Source: Vibrio maritimus
GTDB lineage: Bacteria > Pseudomonadota > Gammaproteobacteria > Enterobacterales > Vibrionaceae
DNA length: 64,000 nucleotides
NCBI GenBank assembly: GCA_000755425.1
Contig: BBMT01000005.1
Span: forward strand, 186,001-250,000
Direction: 5' to 3'
Below, piece after piece: positions 28,730-38,867 of the stretch (positions are counted from its first letter, which is position 1; every line of letters begins with the position of its first letter). Below the pieces are notes generated by a model, which had not been told where the DNA came from, did no database searches, and saw only the letters and a program-made list of their open reading frames with translations. Position numbers and translations under genes: made by a program.

Positions 28730-30062
28730 ATGTCATCAACGCTAATTATCAACGCAAAAGTCGTCAACGAAGGCGAAGTTCGAGAAACGGACGTGCGTAT
28801 TAAAGGACAACGCATCGAGCAGATAGCGCCAAACCTTAGTGTTCTGCCTAACGAGCAAGTGATTGACGCACAAGGGGCATACTTGATGCCTGGCATGATT
28901 GATGACCAGGTACATTTTAGAGAGCCAGGACTCACTCACAAGGCTCGATTGCGACTGAGTCCCTAGCGGCTGTCGCTGGTGGTATCACGAGTTATATGGA
29001 GATGCCAAATGTGAGTCCATCCACAACAACTATTGAAGCGCTTGAGCAGAAGTATGCCATTGCGGCAAAGCACTCCGCAGCCAACTACGCCTTCTATCTT
29101 GGTGCGACAGAAGACAACTTAGAGCAAATAAAAAGGTAGATCCGACTAAACACTGCGGGGTAAAAGTGTTTATGGGGGCATCAACTGGAGACCTATTAGT
29201 AGAGCACCCGGAAGCATTAGATAAGATTTTCCGGGATTCACCAGTATTGATTGTGACACATTGCGAAAGCGGCGCAGTGATTGCTGAGAACAAAGCTCGT
29301 TTGCTTGAGACTCGCTCTAAGTTCACCATTGACGATCATCCTTTACTGCGTGACGACAAAGCGTGTTATGCCTCTTCATCTTATGCGGTCGATCTAGCTA
29401 AAAAGCATCAAAGTCAGCTGCATGTATTGCACATCACAACAGAAAAAGAGCTGAGCTTGTTCGAGGCCGGACCTGTGGCCGGAAAGAATATTACTGCAGA
29501 AGCCTGTGTGCATCACTTGTGGTTTACGAATCAAGACTATGCAGAGAAGGGTAACCTGATTAAATGCAATCCAGCGGTAAAATATCAAAGCGATCGTGAT
29601 GCGATTATTGAAGCGATCAAAACGGGTCAGATCGATATCATCGCGACCGACCATGCCCCACATACGTTTGAAGAGAAGCAAGTTGAATACGACAAAGCAC
29701 CAGCGGGTTTGCCATTGGTGCAGCACGCGCTGCTGACACTGATGGACCATGTCCATTACGGGCGATTGAGTGTTAGTGATGTGGTCGAAAAGACAGCACA
29801 CAACCCTGCCATTCGTTACGGAGTTGAGAGCCGAGGGTTTATTCGTGAAGGCTACTACGCTGACTTTGTTCTGATCGATTGCGACTCAGTAACGCCAGTG
29901 ACACACGAGAACAGTTTTTATCATTGTGGCTGGTCGCCTTTTGCTGGGCACTCTTTCGCATCTCGCATTAAGCGCACCTGGGTAAATGGCCAAATAGTAT
30001 TTGACGACACCCAGCCACTGCTCGTAGATTCCAATGCTATGCCGCTGTCGTTTAGCCGCTAA
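28730..30062 (+). CDS. Dihydroorotase paralogue (Zur-linked PyrC-like amidohydrolase; two frameshifts)
   Basis: About 445 residues, an allantoinase/dihydroorotase-type amidohydrolase. The metal motif reads [15 protein letters not shown]: the first His of the usual HxH is Gln, as in some other dihydroorotase subfamilies. Further ligand motifs are [16 protein letters not shown] and ATDHAPHT. Breaks near 28944 (add G) and 29133 (add A) give THKGSIATES and EQIKKVDPTK. Zur-controlled copies of zinc enzymes are thought to replace or supplement the housekeeping enzyme in zinc shortage. The gene begins 27 bp after zur and is followed by a carbonic anhydrase. Confidence 0.85.
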
Positions 30063-30086
30063 TCCTGAAGTTGTAGAGGCACCAAA

Positions 30087-30645
30087 ATGTTAAGAAAAAA
30101 CCCAACAGGTCACATGCCTGTTGTATCTGAAAATGCGTTTGTTGATCCTACCGCCATTATCTGTGGGAAGGTTGTCATAGAGGATAATGTGTTTATCGGT
30201 CCTTATGCAGTGATTCGAGCGGATGAAGTGAATGATGATGGTGATATGGAGCCTATCACCATCAAACGCGATACCAATATTCAAGATGGTGTGGTGATCC
30301 ACTCTAAGGCAGGAGCGGCCGTGACAATTGGTGAACGTTCTTCCATTGCTCACCGCTCAATCATTCATGGTCCTTGTGAGGTGCAAGATGATGTGTTTAT
30401 CGGCTTTAACTCCGTTGTATTTGATACAGTGATTGGTAAAGCTGCGTCATTCGCCATACTGCGTTATTGATGGACTAGACTTGCCTAATGACTTCCATGT
30501 TCCGCCAATGACGAACATCGGCGCTGACTTTGATCTCAACAGCATTTCAAAAGTACCACCTAAGTACTCGGCTTTTTCAGAGTCTGTTGTGTCAGCGAAC
30601 CACACGTTAGTGCAAGGTTATAGGAGAATCGCAAATGAGCTCTGA
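30087..30645 (+). CDS. Gamma-class carbonic anhydrase (left-handed beta-helix; two frameshifts)
   Basis: About 187 residues. Hexapeptide repeats (AIICGKVVIEDNVFIGPYAVIRAD) form the left-handed helix. The candidate metal His residues are in VVIHSKAG and SIAHRSIIHG. Two single-base losses, near 30440 (G) and 30463 (G), explain the shift through three frames; restoring them gives GKGCVIRHTAVIDGLDLPNDF. The enzyme hydrates CO2 and can use iron or cobalt as well as zinc, so it is a known Zur-linked substitute in zinc shortage. The last 11 bases overlap the COG0523 start. Confidence 0.8.
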
Positions 30646-31666
30646 GAACACCGTCATTGAAAGCGTGCCAACGAACATTATTACTGGCTTTCTTGGTGTC
30701 GGAAAAACATCCGCAATCTTACATCTACTCAAGAATAAACCTGCAGATGAGCGCTGGGCTGTCCTTGTTAATGAGTTTGGAGAGATTGGAGTTGATGGCA
30801 GCTTAGTAGAAGGACAATCTGGTGAAGCTGAACAGGTCTTTATTCGCGAGGTGCCTGGCGGTTGTATGTGCTGTGCTGCGGGACTTCCAATGCAAATTGC
30901 GCTCAACCAGCTATTGCACGAGGCGAAGCCTGATCGATTACTGATTGAGCCCACAGGACTTGGGCATCCAAAAGAAGTACTCGAAGTGCTCTCCTCTGAA
31001 CATTATCGAACAGTGTTGTCGCTGCAGAAGACACTGACATTGGTTGATGCTAGAAAGCTCTCTGACACTCGCTATACCAACCACGAGACATTCAATCAAC
31101 AGATAGCGATCGCGGATACTGTCGTTGGCAGCAAAATCGACTTGTATCAAGCTGACGAAAAGCAACGGCTGAAAGCATATGTTGAGCAAGTTGGTCGCCC
31201 TGAGACTCAAGTGATATTTGCAGAGTATGGCAATATTCCGTTTACTGCCTTTGAAGGGGCGACGCTGGCAACTGAGGCGCATCACCACCATCATCACCAT
31301 CATCATTCTTCAAAGCCGCTAGCCTCAGAGTTGCCAATGCCGGAGAACGGCATGATTAAGGCAGAAAATGAAGGGGAAGGGTTTAAGAGTATCGGCTGGC
31401 GATTTGCACCAGACAAAGTGTTCGACCGCCAAAAATTGGCGCTGCTGCTTTTAGACTTAGACGTTGAGCGTATGAAGGCGGTGTTTATTACCAATATGGG
31501 GATTTTTGGTTATAACCTGACATCAGATGGGATAACCGAAATTGAACTGGATGATTGCGCCGAAAGCCGAATTGAGTTCATTGCGCATAAGCTTGATGAG
31601 ACCATCGAACAGCGACTCCTGCTTGTGTCACTAGTGTTTAAACGCAATCACTTACTAACTAAGTAA
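30635..31666 (+). CDS. COG0523 zinc-responsive GTPase metallochaperone with nine-His tract
   Basis: An intact 343-residue G3E-family protein. Walker A GFLGVGKT at 18-25, the metal-binding GGCMCC (Cys77, 79, 80), a nucleotide motif SKID, and a run of nine His at 216-224 before the C-terminal CobW_C domain (FKSIGWRFAPD). These proteins hydrolyse GTP and hand zinc to client enzymes when zinc is scarce. Its position after zur, dihydroorotase and gamma-carbonic anhydrase paralogues supports the zinc subgroup over cobalt or nitrile-hydratase chaperones. The ATG overlaps the previous stop, so expression is coupled. Confidence 0.92.
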   Translation: MSSENTVIESVPTNIITGFLGVGKTSAILHLLKNKPADERWAVLVNEFGEIGVDGSLVEGQSGEAEQVFIREVPGGCMCCAAGLPMQIALNQLLHEAKPDRLLIEPTGLGHPKEVLEVLSSEHYRTVLSLQKTLTLVDARKLSDTRYTNHETFNQQIAIADTVVGSKIDLYQADEKQRLKAYVEQVGRPETQVIFAEYGNIPFTAFEGATLATEAHHHHHHHHHSSKPLASELPMPENGMIKAENEGEGFKSIGWRFAPDKVFDRQKLALLLLDLDVERMKAVFITNMGIFGYNLTSDGITEIELDDCAESRIEFIAHKLDETIEQRLLLVSLVFKRNHLLTK

Positions 31667-31669
31667 AAT

Positions 31670-31694
31670 GGCGGGATTCTAGTCCCGCCTTTTT
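31670..31694 (+). terminator. Terminator of the zur operon
   Basis: GGCGGGA / TCCCGCC stem with a 6-nt loop followed by TTTTT. Confidence 0.85.
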
Positions 31695-31699
31695 GATCT

Positions 31700-32571
31700 C
31701 TAGCTCATACGAACGAGGCGCTTCTCTGCCATCGCCATTGCAATATTACTCTGACAATAAGCACTTTCATTGATGAAATGTGGATAGACAGTGTCTTTAC
31801 CTTGCCAGTGCACATCGTAGCCAAGGAAGGTGGCTAGAATAGGCTCGCCAGGTTCAACGGCGACAAAGTCTCTGCCACAGAGGGTTGGGTGGACGGTCGC
31901 AAGGCGCATTCCATCGATATCGAGAGGAAACATGACCTCTTCGATATAGCCATAAGCCTCGTAGTCGTTGAGCTGGACTGTATTGTTTAAGTTTGTGTTC
32001 TCAATATAGTCGAGTACTGCGGTGAGCAAGTTCTTCATTAGCTCTAGCGTCTCGTACTTGAGTGAGCCATGGGCTTGCGCACCGACCTCTAGCATCAGCC
32101 ATGCTCACCAGTAGTACACAAATACGGTTGGTCTTGCCAAGATTTACGGTCTTCAAACAGGATATTCGCTTCTGGCATGCGCTGTTTGACGTAGGCACCC
32201 ATCCTTGTGTAGTAAGGGTCGTTTGACAGTAGAATCAGCGTTGCACCCATATTGCAGGTGGTGTTGTGCAGATCGATAATCAATTGATTTTCATTGCTTG
32301 CATGCTGCTTAACAAACTCAGCCGCCAATCGCTTTTCGTTCGCATCTGATTCTAAATCTGCAGATGAGAAGGCGCGATTTAAGTCTATATCGATAAAGCG
32401 CGTATTCTTCTTCACTGCTAAAGGATTACCAACGGTGTTCTTGACTTGAAATGTTGAGCGATCGGCATGGTACACACCATCTCGAATGAGTTTTTGTAAG
32501 TAAAGACCCGAAAGTTCGTTGCCATGTGTTCCAGCAACGAGAAGTACCTGATTAATTGAGTGGTTCGCCAT
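31700..32571 (-). CDS. Aspartoacylase-type (AspA/AstE family) zinc carboxypeptidase, Zur-linked (frameshifted)
   Basis: About 290 residues. The M14-like metal site is visible: AGTHGNELSG (His, Glu ligands) and LIIDLHNTTCNMG (His), with NPLAVKKNTRFIDIDLNRAF as in human aspartoacylase, which releases acetate from N-acetyl-aspartate. The C-terminal part has MLEVGAQAHG and continues. The break near 32098 is repaired by one C, giving GEHGLMLEVGAQAHG. The start is set at 32571 (MANHSINQ), because the Zur-like box lies 32-47 bp upstream, inside the longer alternative frame. It converges on the zur operon. The exact acyl amino acid is not known. Confidence 0.8.
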
Positions 32572-32599
32572 ATCTACATCTACCAAAATTGAATCTATT

Positions 32600-32617
32600 G
32601 AAATGTTATAACATATC
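32600..32617. promoter_or_regulatory. Zur box before the aspartoacylase gene
   Basis: GAAATGTTATAACATATC contains a perfect 12-bp palindrome ATGTTATAACAT and the left arm GAAATGTTATA of the Zur consensus. It lies 29 bp upstream of the ATG at 32571. Confidence 0.7.
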
Positions 32618-32697
32618 AAAAACGGGTAGATCCAGTGTTCAATTTGTAGGGTAGTGAAGGAGGAATAACAAAGGCTTCTAAGTGAGAAGCCAAAGTG

Positions 32698-33708
32698 TTA
32701 AGCAATGCCTGTGTTTTCAGGGTTTATCATGTTCGTTACAGAAAACTGAATGGGACCACGCAAGATTGCACGACCCACCGCGACGAGATCTAGGCGCTCC
32801 TGTTCTAATGCGAGCTCTATAAAGTCACGACTTTCAATACCGCCTACACCTATAATTGGTACGCCTAGATTTTGGCTCTTGAGATACTCTGATTCTGAGA
32901 CTAAGTAGCCCTCACCGCGACGGTCTTTAGGTCTGTTCCATCCACCAATACCAGAAGATACATCGATAATAGAAACCCCAGCAGCGACAAACATTTTACA
33001 GATTGTGGCCATGTCAGCTTGCGACAACCCCTCTGGGTATAGGTCTTGCCCAGGGATACGAACCATAACGCCTAGCGAGGTTTGTTGGCGAATAGACTGT
33101 ATGATGTCGACAATCAGCCTAGCGCGATTTTCGAGAGAGCCGCCATATTGGTCGCTACGTTGATTGGTAACCGGTGATAGAACCTGGTTTAGTCCATACC
33201 CGTGTGCACAGTGTAGTTCTACGAAATCAAACCCTGCCTGTTCCACTCTGATTGCTGCGGCTACAAAATCACGTTGCCACTGATGTATATCCTCTAAAGC
33301 CATATCTCGAGGTTTTGGCAGGGTTCTATCATAAGCGGGAACTGTAATACCCGATGGTCCCATTAGATCCGAGCAAACATCAAGTTGGGCTTTACCACCA
33401 CAATGTGTCAGTTGGAAACCCGCTTTTGCTCCAGACTCGTGAATCGCTTCGGCAATGGATGCCATGCCTTGAATGCAACCGTCTTTGTGTGCGCCTAACT
33501 GGTTGGTCTCGCTTCTTCCCGATTCACTCACAAAACTGTACTCAACCATGATTAAACTTGCCCCTGAGCGAGACAAGTTTCGATAATGCGCAATGGTGTC
33601 TTGAGTGGCGAAGCCGTCCGTGGATGCGGTTTGTGAGGCCATTGGTGGTACAACGATCCGGTTCTCTAAAGTGTGCGAATGCCAATGAAGTGGGTTAAAG
33701 CGTAGCAT
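32698..33708 (-). CDS. Old Yellow Enzyme family NADH:flavin oxidoreductase
   Basis: An intact 336-residue FMN TIM barrel. LENRIVVPPMAS is the classic start, FQLTHCGGKAQ gives the flavin site, VELHCAHGYGLNQVLSPVTNQRSDQYGGSLENRARL the long family signature and GVGGIESRDF / VAVGRAILR the phosphate end. Such enzymes reduce activated C=C bonds with NAD(P)H. It is divergent from a LysR gene with a palindrome between them, so that regulator probably controls it. The substrate is not evident. Confidence 0.9.
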   Translation of the reverse strand: MLRFNPLHWHSHTLENRIVVPPMASQTASTDGFATQDTIAHYRNLSRSGASLIMVEYSFVSESGRSETNQLGAHKDGCIQGMASIAEAIHESGAKAGFQLTHCGGKAQLDVCSDLMGPSGITVPAYDRTLPKPRDMALEDIHQWQRDFVAAAIRVEQAGFDFVELHCAHGYGLNQVLSPVTNQRSDQYGGSLENRARLIVDIIQSIRQQTSLGVMVRIPGQDLYPEGLSQADMATICKMFVAAGVSIIDVSSGIGGWNRPKDRRGEGYLVSESEYLKSQNLGVPIIGVGGIESRDFIELALEQERLDLVAVGRAILRGPIQFSVTNMINPENTGIA

Positions 33709-33784
33709 GTCATTTCTCTCGATAAATGGTACGTGTCCATTTTACGTTTAAGCTATGATAAAATTAAGAAACAATAAGTCATCA

Positions 33785-33807
33785 TCTGTTTCCTTTATGG
33801 AAACAGA
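33785..33807. promoter_or_regulatory. Palindromic operator between OYE and LysR genes
   Basis: TCTGTTTCC and GGAAACAGA, a perfect 9-bp inverted repeat with a TTTAT spacer, lie 20 bp before the LysR start in the divergent gap. The size fits a LysR-type binding site. Confidence 0.55.
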
Positions 33808-33827
33808 AGGAGAAGGTAGAAGCCAGT

Positions 33828-34699
33828 TTGAAACTGAATGATCTAGCGATTTTTGTTGAGGTAGCAAGAGCGCCTAGCTTGAGAGAAGCGGCAAAACAGT
33901 TGGCGCTGCAACCCGGCACGGTATCTAAACAGATAAAACGTATCGAAGGGTATTATCAACAACAATTGTTCGCACGAAAAGGCGTACATTGGAGCCTGAC
34001 TGAAGCAGGCGAGATGCTGTTTCAGCGTGCGCTCGAAATGTTGGCTATCAACGATAAAATCGAGCGAGAGTTGGGCAAGCCGAGACGGCCACACATGCGT
34101 GTCAGTGGCTCCGAGGCGGTGCTCGGTTATTTTGCACCGGAGCTTATGAGTAAACTATTGGAGCGAAAGCATGATGTAACTTTAGAGACCAAGACATCGC
34201 AGGACTTATCAATGCTTCTAAAGCATGAGGTCGATGTGGCACTTGTGTCTAGTTTAACAGGCTACCCGCCAAGTGAGCGCCAAATCATAGCCACTGAATT
34301 ACGCCAAGCCAATTTTGTTACGGTTGGAAGTCCTAAGCATCCGCTGTGCCAACCTAGAGAAGAAGGCTGCGTTGAAACGCCTATAGAGACCTTGCTTAAT
34401 CATTCGTTTGTCGTACCTTCTAAACCGATATATGGCGCAATGGCGACCCATCGTAGCTTAGATGGTTGGCATGACGAAGCGTTTAGTCGGCGAATTACCG
34501 CGAGGTTGATACCATCTCGACTCTTATCACCTTAGTAAAGCATCAATCTTTGCTCGCATACTTGCCTGATTATGTGGCGAAAGAACATGGTCTGCAGGTC
34601 ATCCCAATCACCGGGTGTCCCTACAGCTGTGAGCAGACCATCTGGTTGTGTCGACAGAGTGAATATCAACACCATTGGCTTCAAGCCTTTGATGATTAA
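33828..34699 (+). CDS. LysR-family transcriptional regulator (frameshifted)
   Basis: About 290 residues. The N-terminal helix-turn-helix reads LNDLAIFVEVARAPSLREAAKQLALQPGTVSKQIKRIE, the C-terminal part is the effector-binding domain. The break near 34504 is repaired by one G, giving RRITARVDTISTLITLVKHQS and running to a stop at 34697. The start appears to be TTG at 33828; no better ATG is in frame. It probably regulates the divergent Old Yellow Enzyme. Confidence 0.82.
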
Positions 34700-34711
34700 T
34701 TAAGCGTAAAG

Positions 34712-34741
34712 AAAAAGACCGCCAATGCTGGCGGTCTTTTT
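34712..34741. terminator. Bidirectional terminator
   Basis: A 13-bp stem (AAAAAGACCGCCA and complement) with an ATGC loop between the LysR gene and the convergent helicase. Confidence 0.9.
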
Positions 34742-34758
34742 ACATTCATCGATACGGA

Positions 34759-36045
34759 TTAATTTCCGCCTTTCGACTTATTGCGGATTGCACGCATCAT
34801 CTTCAAACGGCGCTCGGCAGAGCTTTGCTCTTGCTGAGGGTTGTTCTTACGACCTTGGCGATCTTTATAAGCCGGTTTGCTATGCATCTTAGTCAGCAGG
34901 GCATCACGACTTTTTGGCTCGTAGCCGGCAAGTTGGATACGCTTGATGCGCTGCTGAATGAGGTTTTCAACCTGGACCAGCGTTAGCTCTTCGTCACGAC
35001 TTACAAAAGAAACAGCATGACCTTGTTGTCCCGCACGACCAGTACGACCAATACGGTGGACGTAATCTTCTGCAAGGAATGGCATGTCGTAGTTCACAAC
35101 GTGCGGTAGACCTTGGATATCAAGACCGCGCGCTGCCACTTCTGTCGCGACCATGACACGTGCTTTACCTGACTTAAATTCTTCAAGTGCGCGGCGGCGT
35201 GAGCTTTGTGCTTTATCACCGTGACAAAGAACTGCCTTGATGCCATCAAGCTTAAGCTCTTTAACGACTTCGTTTGCGGTTTCTTTGTAGTTTACGAATA
35301 CCAAAACTTGCTGCCAGTTTTTACGGCCAATAAGTTCAGAAAGTAGCTCTAGTTTGCGCTCTTCATCAACAGGGTAAACCACATGAAAAACCGTCGCGGC
35401 CGTTGAGTTTTCTTCGTTAACAATAACGCGCTTAGGCTTACGAAGAAGATCTTGTGCCAACGCGTTCATTTGCGCTGAAGAAGTCGCAGAGAACAGCATG
35501 GTTTGTGGGTGACCAGACACACCGCTCATGATAGTACGAATAGCGCTAATAAAGCCCATGTCTAACATACGGTCAGCTTCATCGAAAACCAGGAATTCAA
35601 GGTTTGCTAGGTTGAGATTACCGAGTTCAATGTGCTCAATTAAACGGCCAGGTGTTGCGACCAATACATCAGTACCATTCTCAAGTTTACGCTCTTGAGA
35701 GGACATTTTAGCACCGCCGTAAACAGCCGTGACCGTGAGATCGACATACTTGGTGTAGTCCGCAATGTTGTTAGCAATCTGATCGACGAGCTCGCGCGTC
35801 GGCGCCAGAATCAGTGCTCGAGTCGTTGCACGGCCAACTTGCTTTGGTGTATCCAGCAATTGTTGGATGATTGGCAATGAGAATGCAGCCGTTTTACCCG
35901 TTCCCGTTTGTGCATGAGCCAGGATATCGTGTCCGCGACGTGCATGAGGGATCGCCTGTTGCTGAACAGGGGTGAGTTTTTCATAGCCGCACTCAGTGAG
36001 GGCTTGTGCTATCTCTGGTGAAAAACCTTGTGATGAAAATGACAT
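34759..36045 (-). CDS. DEAD-box RNA helicase, RhlE-like paralogue
   Basis: An intact 428-residue protein. Q motif GYEKLTPVQQQAIP, Walker A AQTGTGKT at 45-52, [29 protein letters not shown], and in domain two VATEVAARGLDIQGLPHVVNYD and [11 protein letters not shown]. The basic tail (RQGRKNNPQQEQSSAERRLKMMRAIRNKSKGGN) suits RNA binding. It probably remodels RNA in ribosome assembly or decay. The nearer RhlE orthologue by sequence is the second helicase gene downstream in the window. Confidence 0.9.
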   Translation of the reverse strand: MSFSSQGFSPEIAQALTECGYEKLTPVQQQAIPHARRGHDILAHAQTGTGKTAAFSLPIIQQLLDTPKQVGRATTRALILAPTRELVDQIANNIADYTKYVDLTVTAVYGGAKMSSQERKLENGTDVLVATPGRLIEHIELGNLNLANLEFLVFDEADRMLDMGFISAIRTIMSGVSGHPQTMLFSATSSAQMNALAQDLLRKPKRVIVNEENSTAATVFHVVYPVDEERKLELLSELIGRKNWQQVLVFVNYKETANEVVKELKLDGIKAVLCHGDKAQSSRRRALEEFKSGKARVMVATEVAARGLDIQGLPHVVNYDMPFLAEDYVHRIGRTGRAGQQGHAVSFVSRDEELTLVQVENLIQQRIKRIQLAGYEPKSRDALLTKMHSKPAYKDRQGRKNNPQQEQSSAERRLKMMRAIRNKSKGGN

Positions 36046-36390
36046 TCTATGTTCCTAAAAGCAGATGACCGTGTTCTCTTGACCACAACAAAGTAAGTTT
36101 AGAGCGTCATGGTCAAGATGGCCGCTGATTATAAGGGAAATCTCTCACTATGTGGCGACTAATTTCGGATCTTTTCATGATCGAGGGAATGAGCCTTGCT
36201 AATACCTATGGGTATGTCTCAATTTTGCTACTTTAAACCTTGAGTATTAGTCTTGACTGGGCTCTTACAACAAGACTCCTATACTGATTCGAAAGTGAAC
36301 TCGAATAGTGTCTACTCAAGGTGCCACAGATAACTAAGTCCGTCTTTGTTAACTATCTATAGATACAAGAGTTTTACCATCGGATAGGGG
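36046..36390. other. 345-bp intergenic region without a supported gene
   Basis: It separates the divergent helicase and GGDEF-EAL genes, so it must hold both promoters. I see no open frame of note, tRNA, repeat or convincing operator. A TTGACT at 36253 and TATACT at 36280 are 21 bp apart, too far for a standard sigma-70 pair. Confidence 0.6.
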
Positions 36391-38579
36391 ATGTCAGTGA
36401 TGAAAGCCGGTCACCATGGGCACGCGCTCCATCTAAAGCAGCAGTTAGAGCAGCACTTGGATAGCGAAGATGAGAGTTGCAAAGTACAAGCGAACTTGAA
36501 TAGCGCGTTTCAACGACGATGTCCGGCATATCTCGATGACATCGTTCAACCTTTGCTCAATCACTGTCGTGACGGTCTAATCGTGATGGATAAGAGCGGA
36601 GAACTGGTGTGGTACTCGGTTCACCTTGCTAGCGTGTTCGCACTTTCTAGTGATGTGACCTTTGAACACATCCTCTCCTCTTTACCTACCCCAATAGAAA
36701 AGTTTGTTCGAGACTACAGTGTTTCAGTGAGACAGGCGGATGGCGTAGGCGTGCGGAACTTTGATTTACGAACCCCAAGTTCTGCCTACAATTTAGTAAA
36801 AGGTCTTGGTGGCTCGGGCAATGTGCGGGTGTGCCGTTTTCCATTAACGGTGGAAGGAGAGTTGTACGGAAGTGGCTTCATTGTTTCCGATGAGACACAA
36901 ACTATTGCCAATCGTCGTGATATAGAACTTGCGATGCAGGTATTTAGTGAGGGTAACCAAGCCATCATTATTACTGACAATCAACACGTAATCACCTTTG
37001 TGAACCGAGCGTTTAGCGATATTTCTGGTTACCAATCCGCCGAAGTGATTGGCCAGCACGTAAGTGTGTTTTTTGATTCGGACGAGAAAAGCTATTTTGG
37101 TCGACAGCAACTCAAACACCTTGCCAGAGATCATTACTGGGAAGGTGAAATCCATTCGATGTCAAAAGAAAGGGTGCGCTATCTTCAGTGGGTAAACATC
37201 AGTGCTTACCCAAAGCACGCAGACAAACCGAGTAACTATATTGTTGTCTTTCAAGATATTACAGAATCCCGACGTCGAGAAAAGCGTATTGAGAAACTCG
37301 CGTATTACGACACACTAACCGGGTGTGGCAACCGCTTAGCGATGCGAAAATTTTCTAGTCAGTTGATCCAAAACAGTCAAAGTAAAGGTACGCCAAGTCG
37401 TTTTGCACTGCTGTTTATTGATATTGATGGCTTTAAGCTTATCAATGATACCTATGGCCACGATGCGGGCGACAAAATTCTCAAGTACCTCACACGGCGA
37501 ATTAATGGGATTACTCGTCGTAGCGACCGCCTGTTTCGTATTGGTGGTGATGAGTTTATCTTGTTTCTCATTGATGCGGAAACCAGTCTGACTCAAAGCA
37601 AAGCGCAGCAAGTGATCGATGTGATTAATCGTCCTTTTCAGCTCGATCGAAATGCCATCGCAACCTCAATTTCTATCGGCATTGTTAACTATCCAGAAGA
37701 CGGCCAAGAGCTGAATAGTTTGCTCAAACACGCGGATGCCGCGATGTACAAAGCAAAAGCTGTGGGTAAAGGAACATTTGAGTATTGTGACACTGAGCTG
37801 TTGAATAAATTTAGCCGCGAGTTTCGCATTAAGAAGCAGCTTTATACGGCACTCCAAAATCAGGAGTTGCAACTGCACTTTATGCCTCAGGTCTCCATGA
37901 GCACTGGAGAAGTGGTGAGTGTTGAAGCGCTAATACGTTGGACGAACAAGGAGTTTGGATCTCTTTCTCCTGCAGATTCATTCCTATCGCCGAGCGCAGC
38001 GGAATGATTCACCATTTTACCCGTTGGGTAATAGAAAACGTGACCCAATCTTTAGACACCTTGCGACAATGTGGGCTAAAGGTGATTCCATGCTCAATTA
38101 ATATTTCGCCAGCCGATTTTTCCAGCGCAACTTTTTTTAACTTATTGACTGATTTGATAAAAAATAGCTACCCGCAATATATAACATTGGAGATCACGGA
38201 AACACTATTAGTTGAGGATAGGGAAGAAACATTAAATAAGTTGCTGAAGTTAAAAGATATCGGTGTCAGTATTTCATTGGATGATTTTGGAACGGGATTT
38301 TCTTCAATGAGCTATCTTACTGATTTCCCAATAGATGAGATTAAAATAGACAAAACGTTTGCTGATAATTTACTGCAGAGCAAGAGGTCGCAGGATATTT
38401 ATCATGCTCTGATTCAGCTCTCAAACTCATTAGGGTGTCGCTGTGTGGCTGAAGGGGTTGAAAATAATGAACAATTTGAATGGCTTAAGAACAATAGCTG
38501 TGATGTGTCGCAAGGCTTTCTACACTATAAACCTATGCCATTGAGCGAACTGAAGAAGTTATTGGAGACCCGGCACTGA
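36391..38579 (+). CDS. PAS-PAS-GGDEF-EAL c-di-GMP signalling protein (frameshifted)
   Basis: About 730 residues, no membrane helix, so cytoplasmic. A PAS-like unit (RDGLIVMDKSGELVWYS), a clear PAS (NQAIIITDNQHVITFVNRAF, VVFQDITESRRREKRI), a GGDEF domain (intact RIGGDEF near 385) and an EAL domain (SVEALIRW near 510; LEITETLL; DDFGTGFSSMSYL; CVAEGVEN). Both catalytic signatures are intact, so it could make and degrade c-di-GMP. The break near 37978 is repaired by one T, giving SPADFIPIAERSGMI. The second ATG (36400) has a slightly better AGGGG spacing. Confidence 0.87.
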
Positions 38580-38629
38580 GCGTGTAGCATCGCTTTATTG
38601 CGTTTATTCGATAGTAAGTAAAAAATGAA

Positions 38630-38661
38630 ACTTAGTGAATACTTAACTGTTTTCACTAAGT
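38630..38661. repeat. 10-bp inverted repeat downstream of the GGDEF-EAL gene
   Basis: ACTTAGTGAA and TTCACTAAGT with a 12-nt loop, AT-rich and without a T run. It may be a weak terminator or mRNA-stabilising hairpin. The rest of 38580-38867 is AT-rich with no gene. Confidence 0.4.
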
Positions 38662-38867
38662 AAAGTTGTTTATTTGATCGAGGCAACTTATTGATGTTAA
38701 AAGCATTGATTTTAGACAGTTTATTTATTTCGCGATCGTATTCAAATAATGATGTAAAAATCGGTAAATACGATTCTATTCGCCCAAAAGTTAGGCTATT
38801 ATTGGCAACTTGTTCGGGACAGTGACGTCCAGTAAATTAATTTAACTTAGCTTAACTTGTTGTAATA

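Noticed and set aside
31278..31306. His run as a cloning tag or low-complexity artefact
   Set aside because: It uses mixed codons, lies inside the protein and fits the His-rich loop of zinc-type COG0523 proteins.
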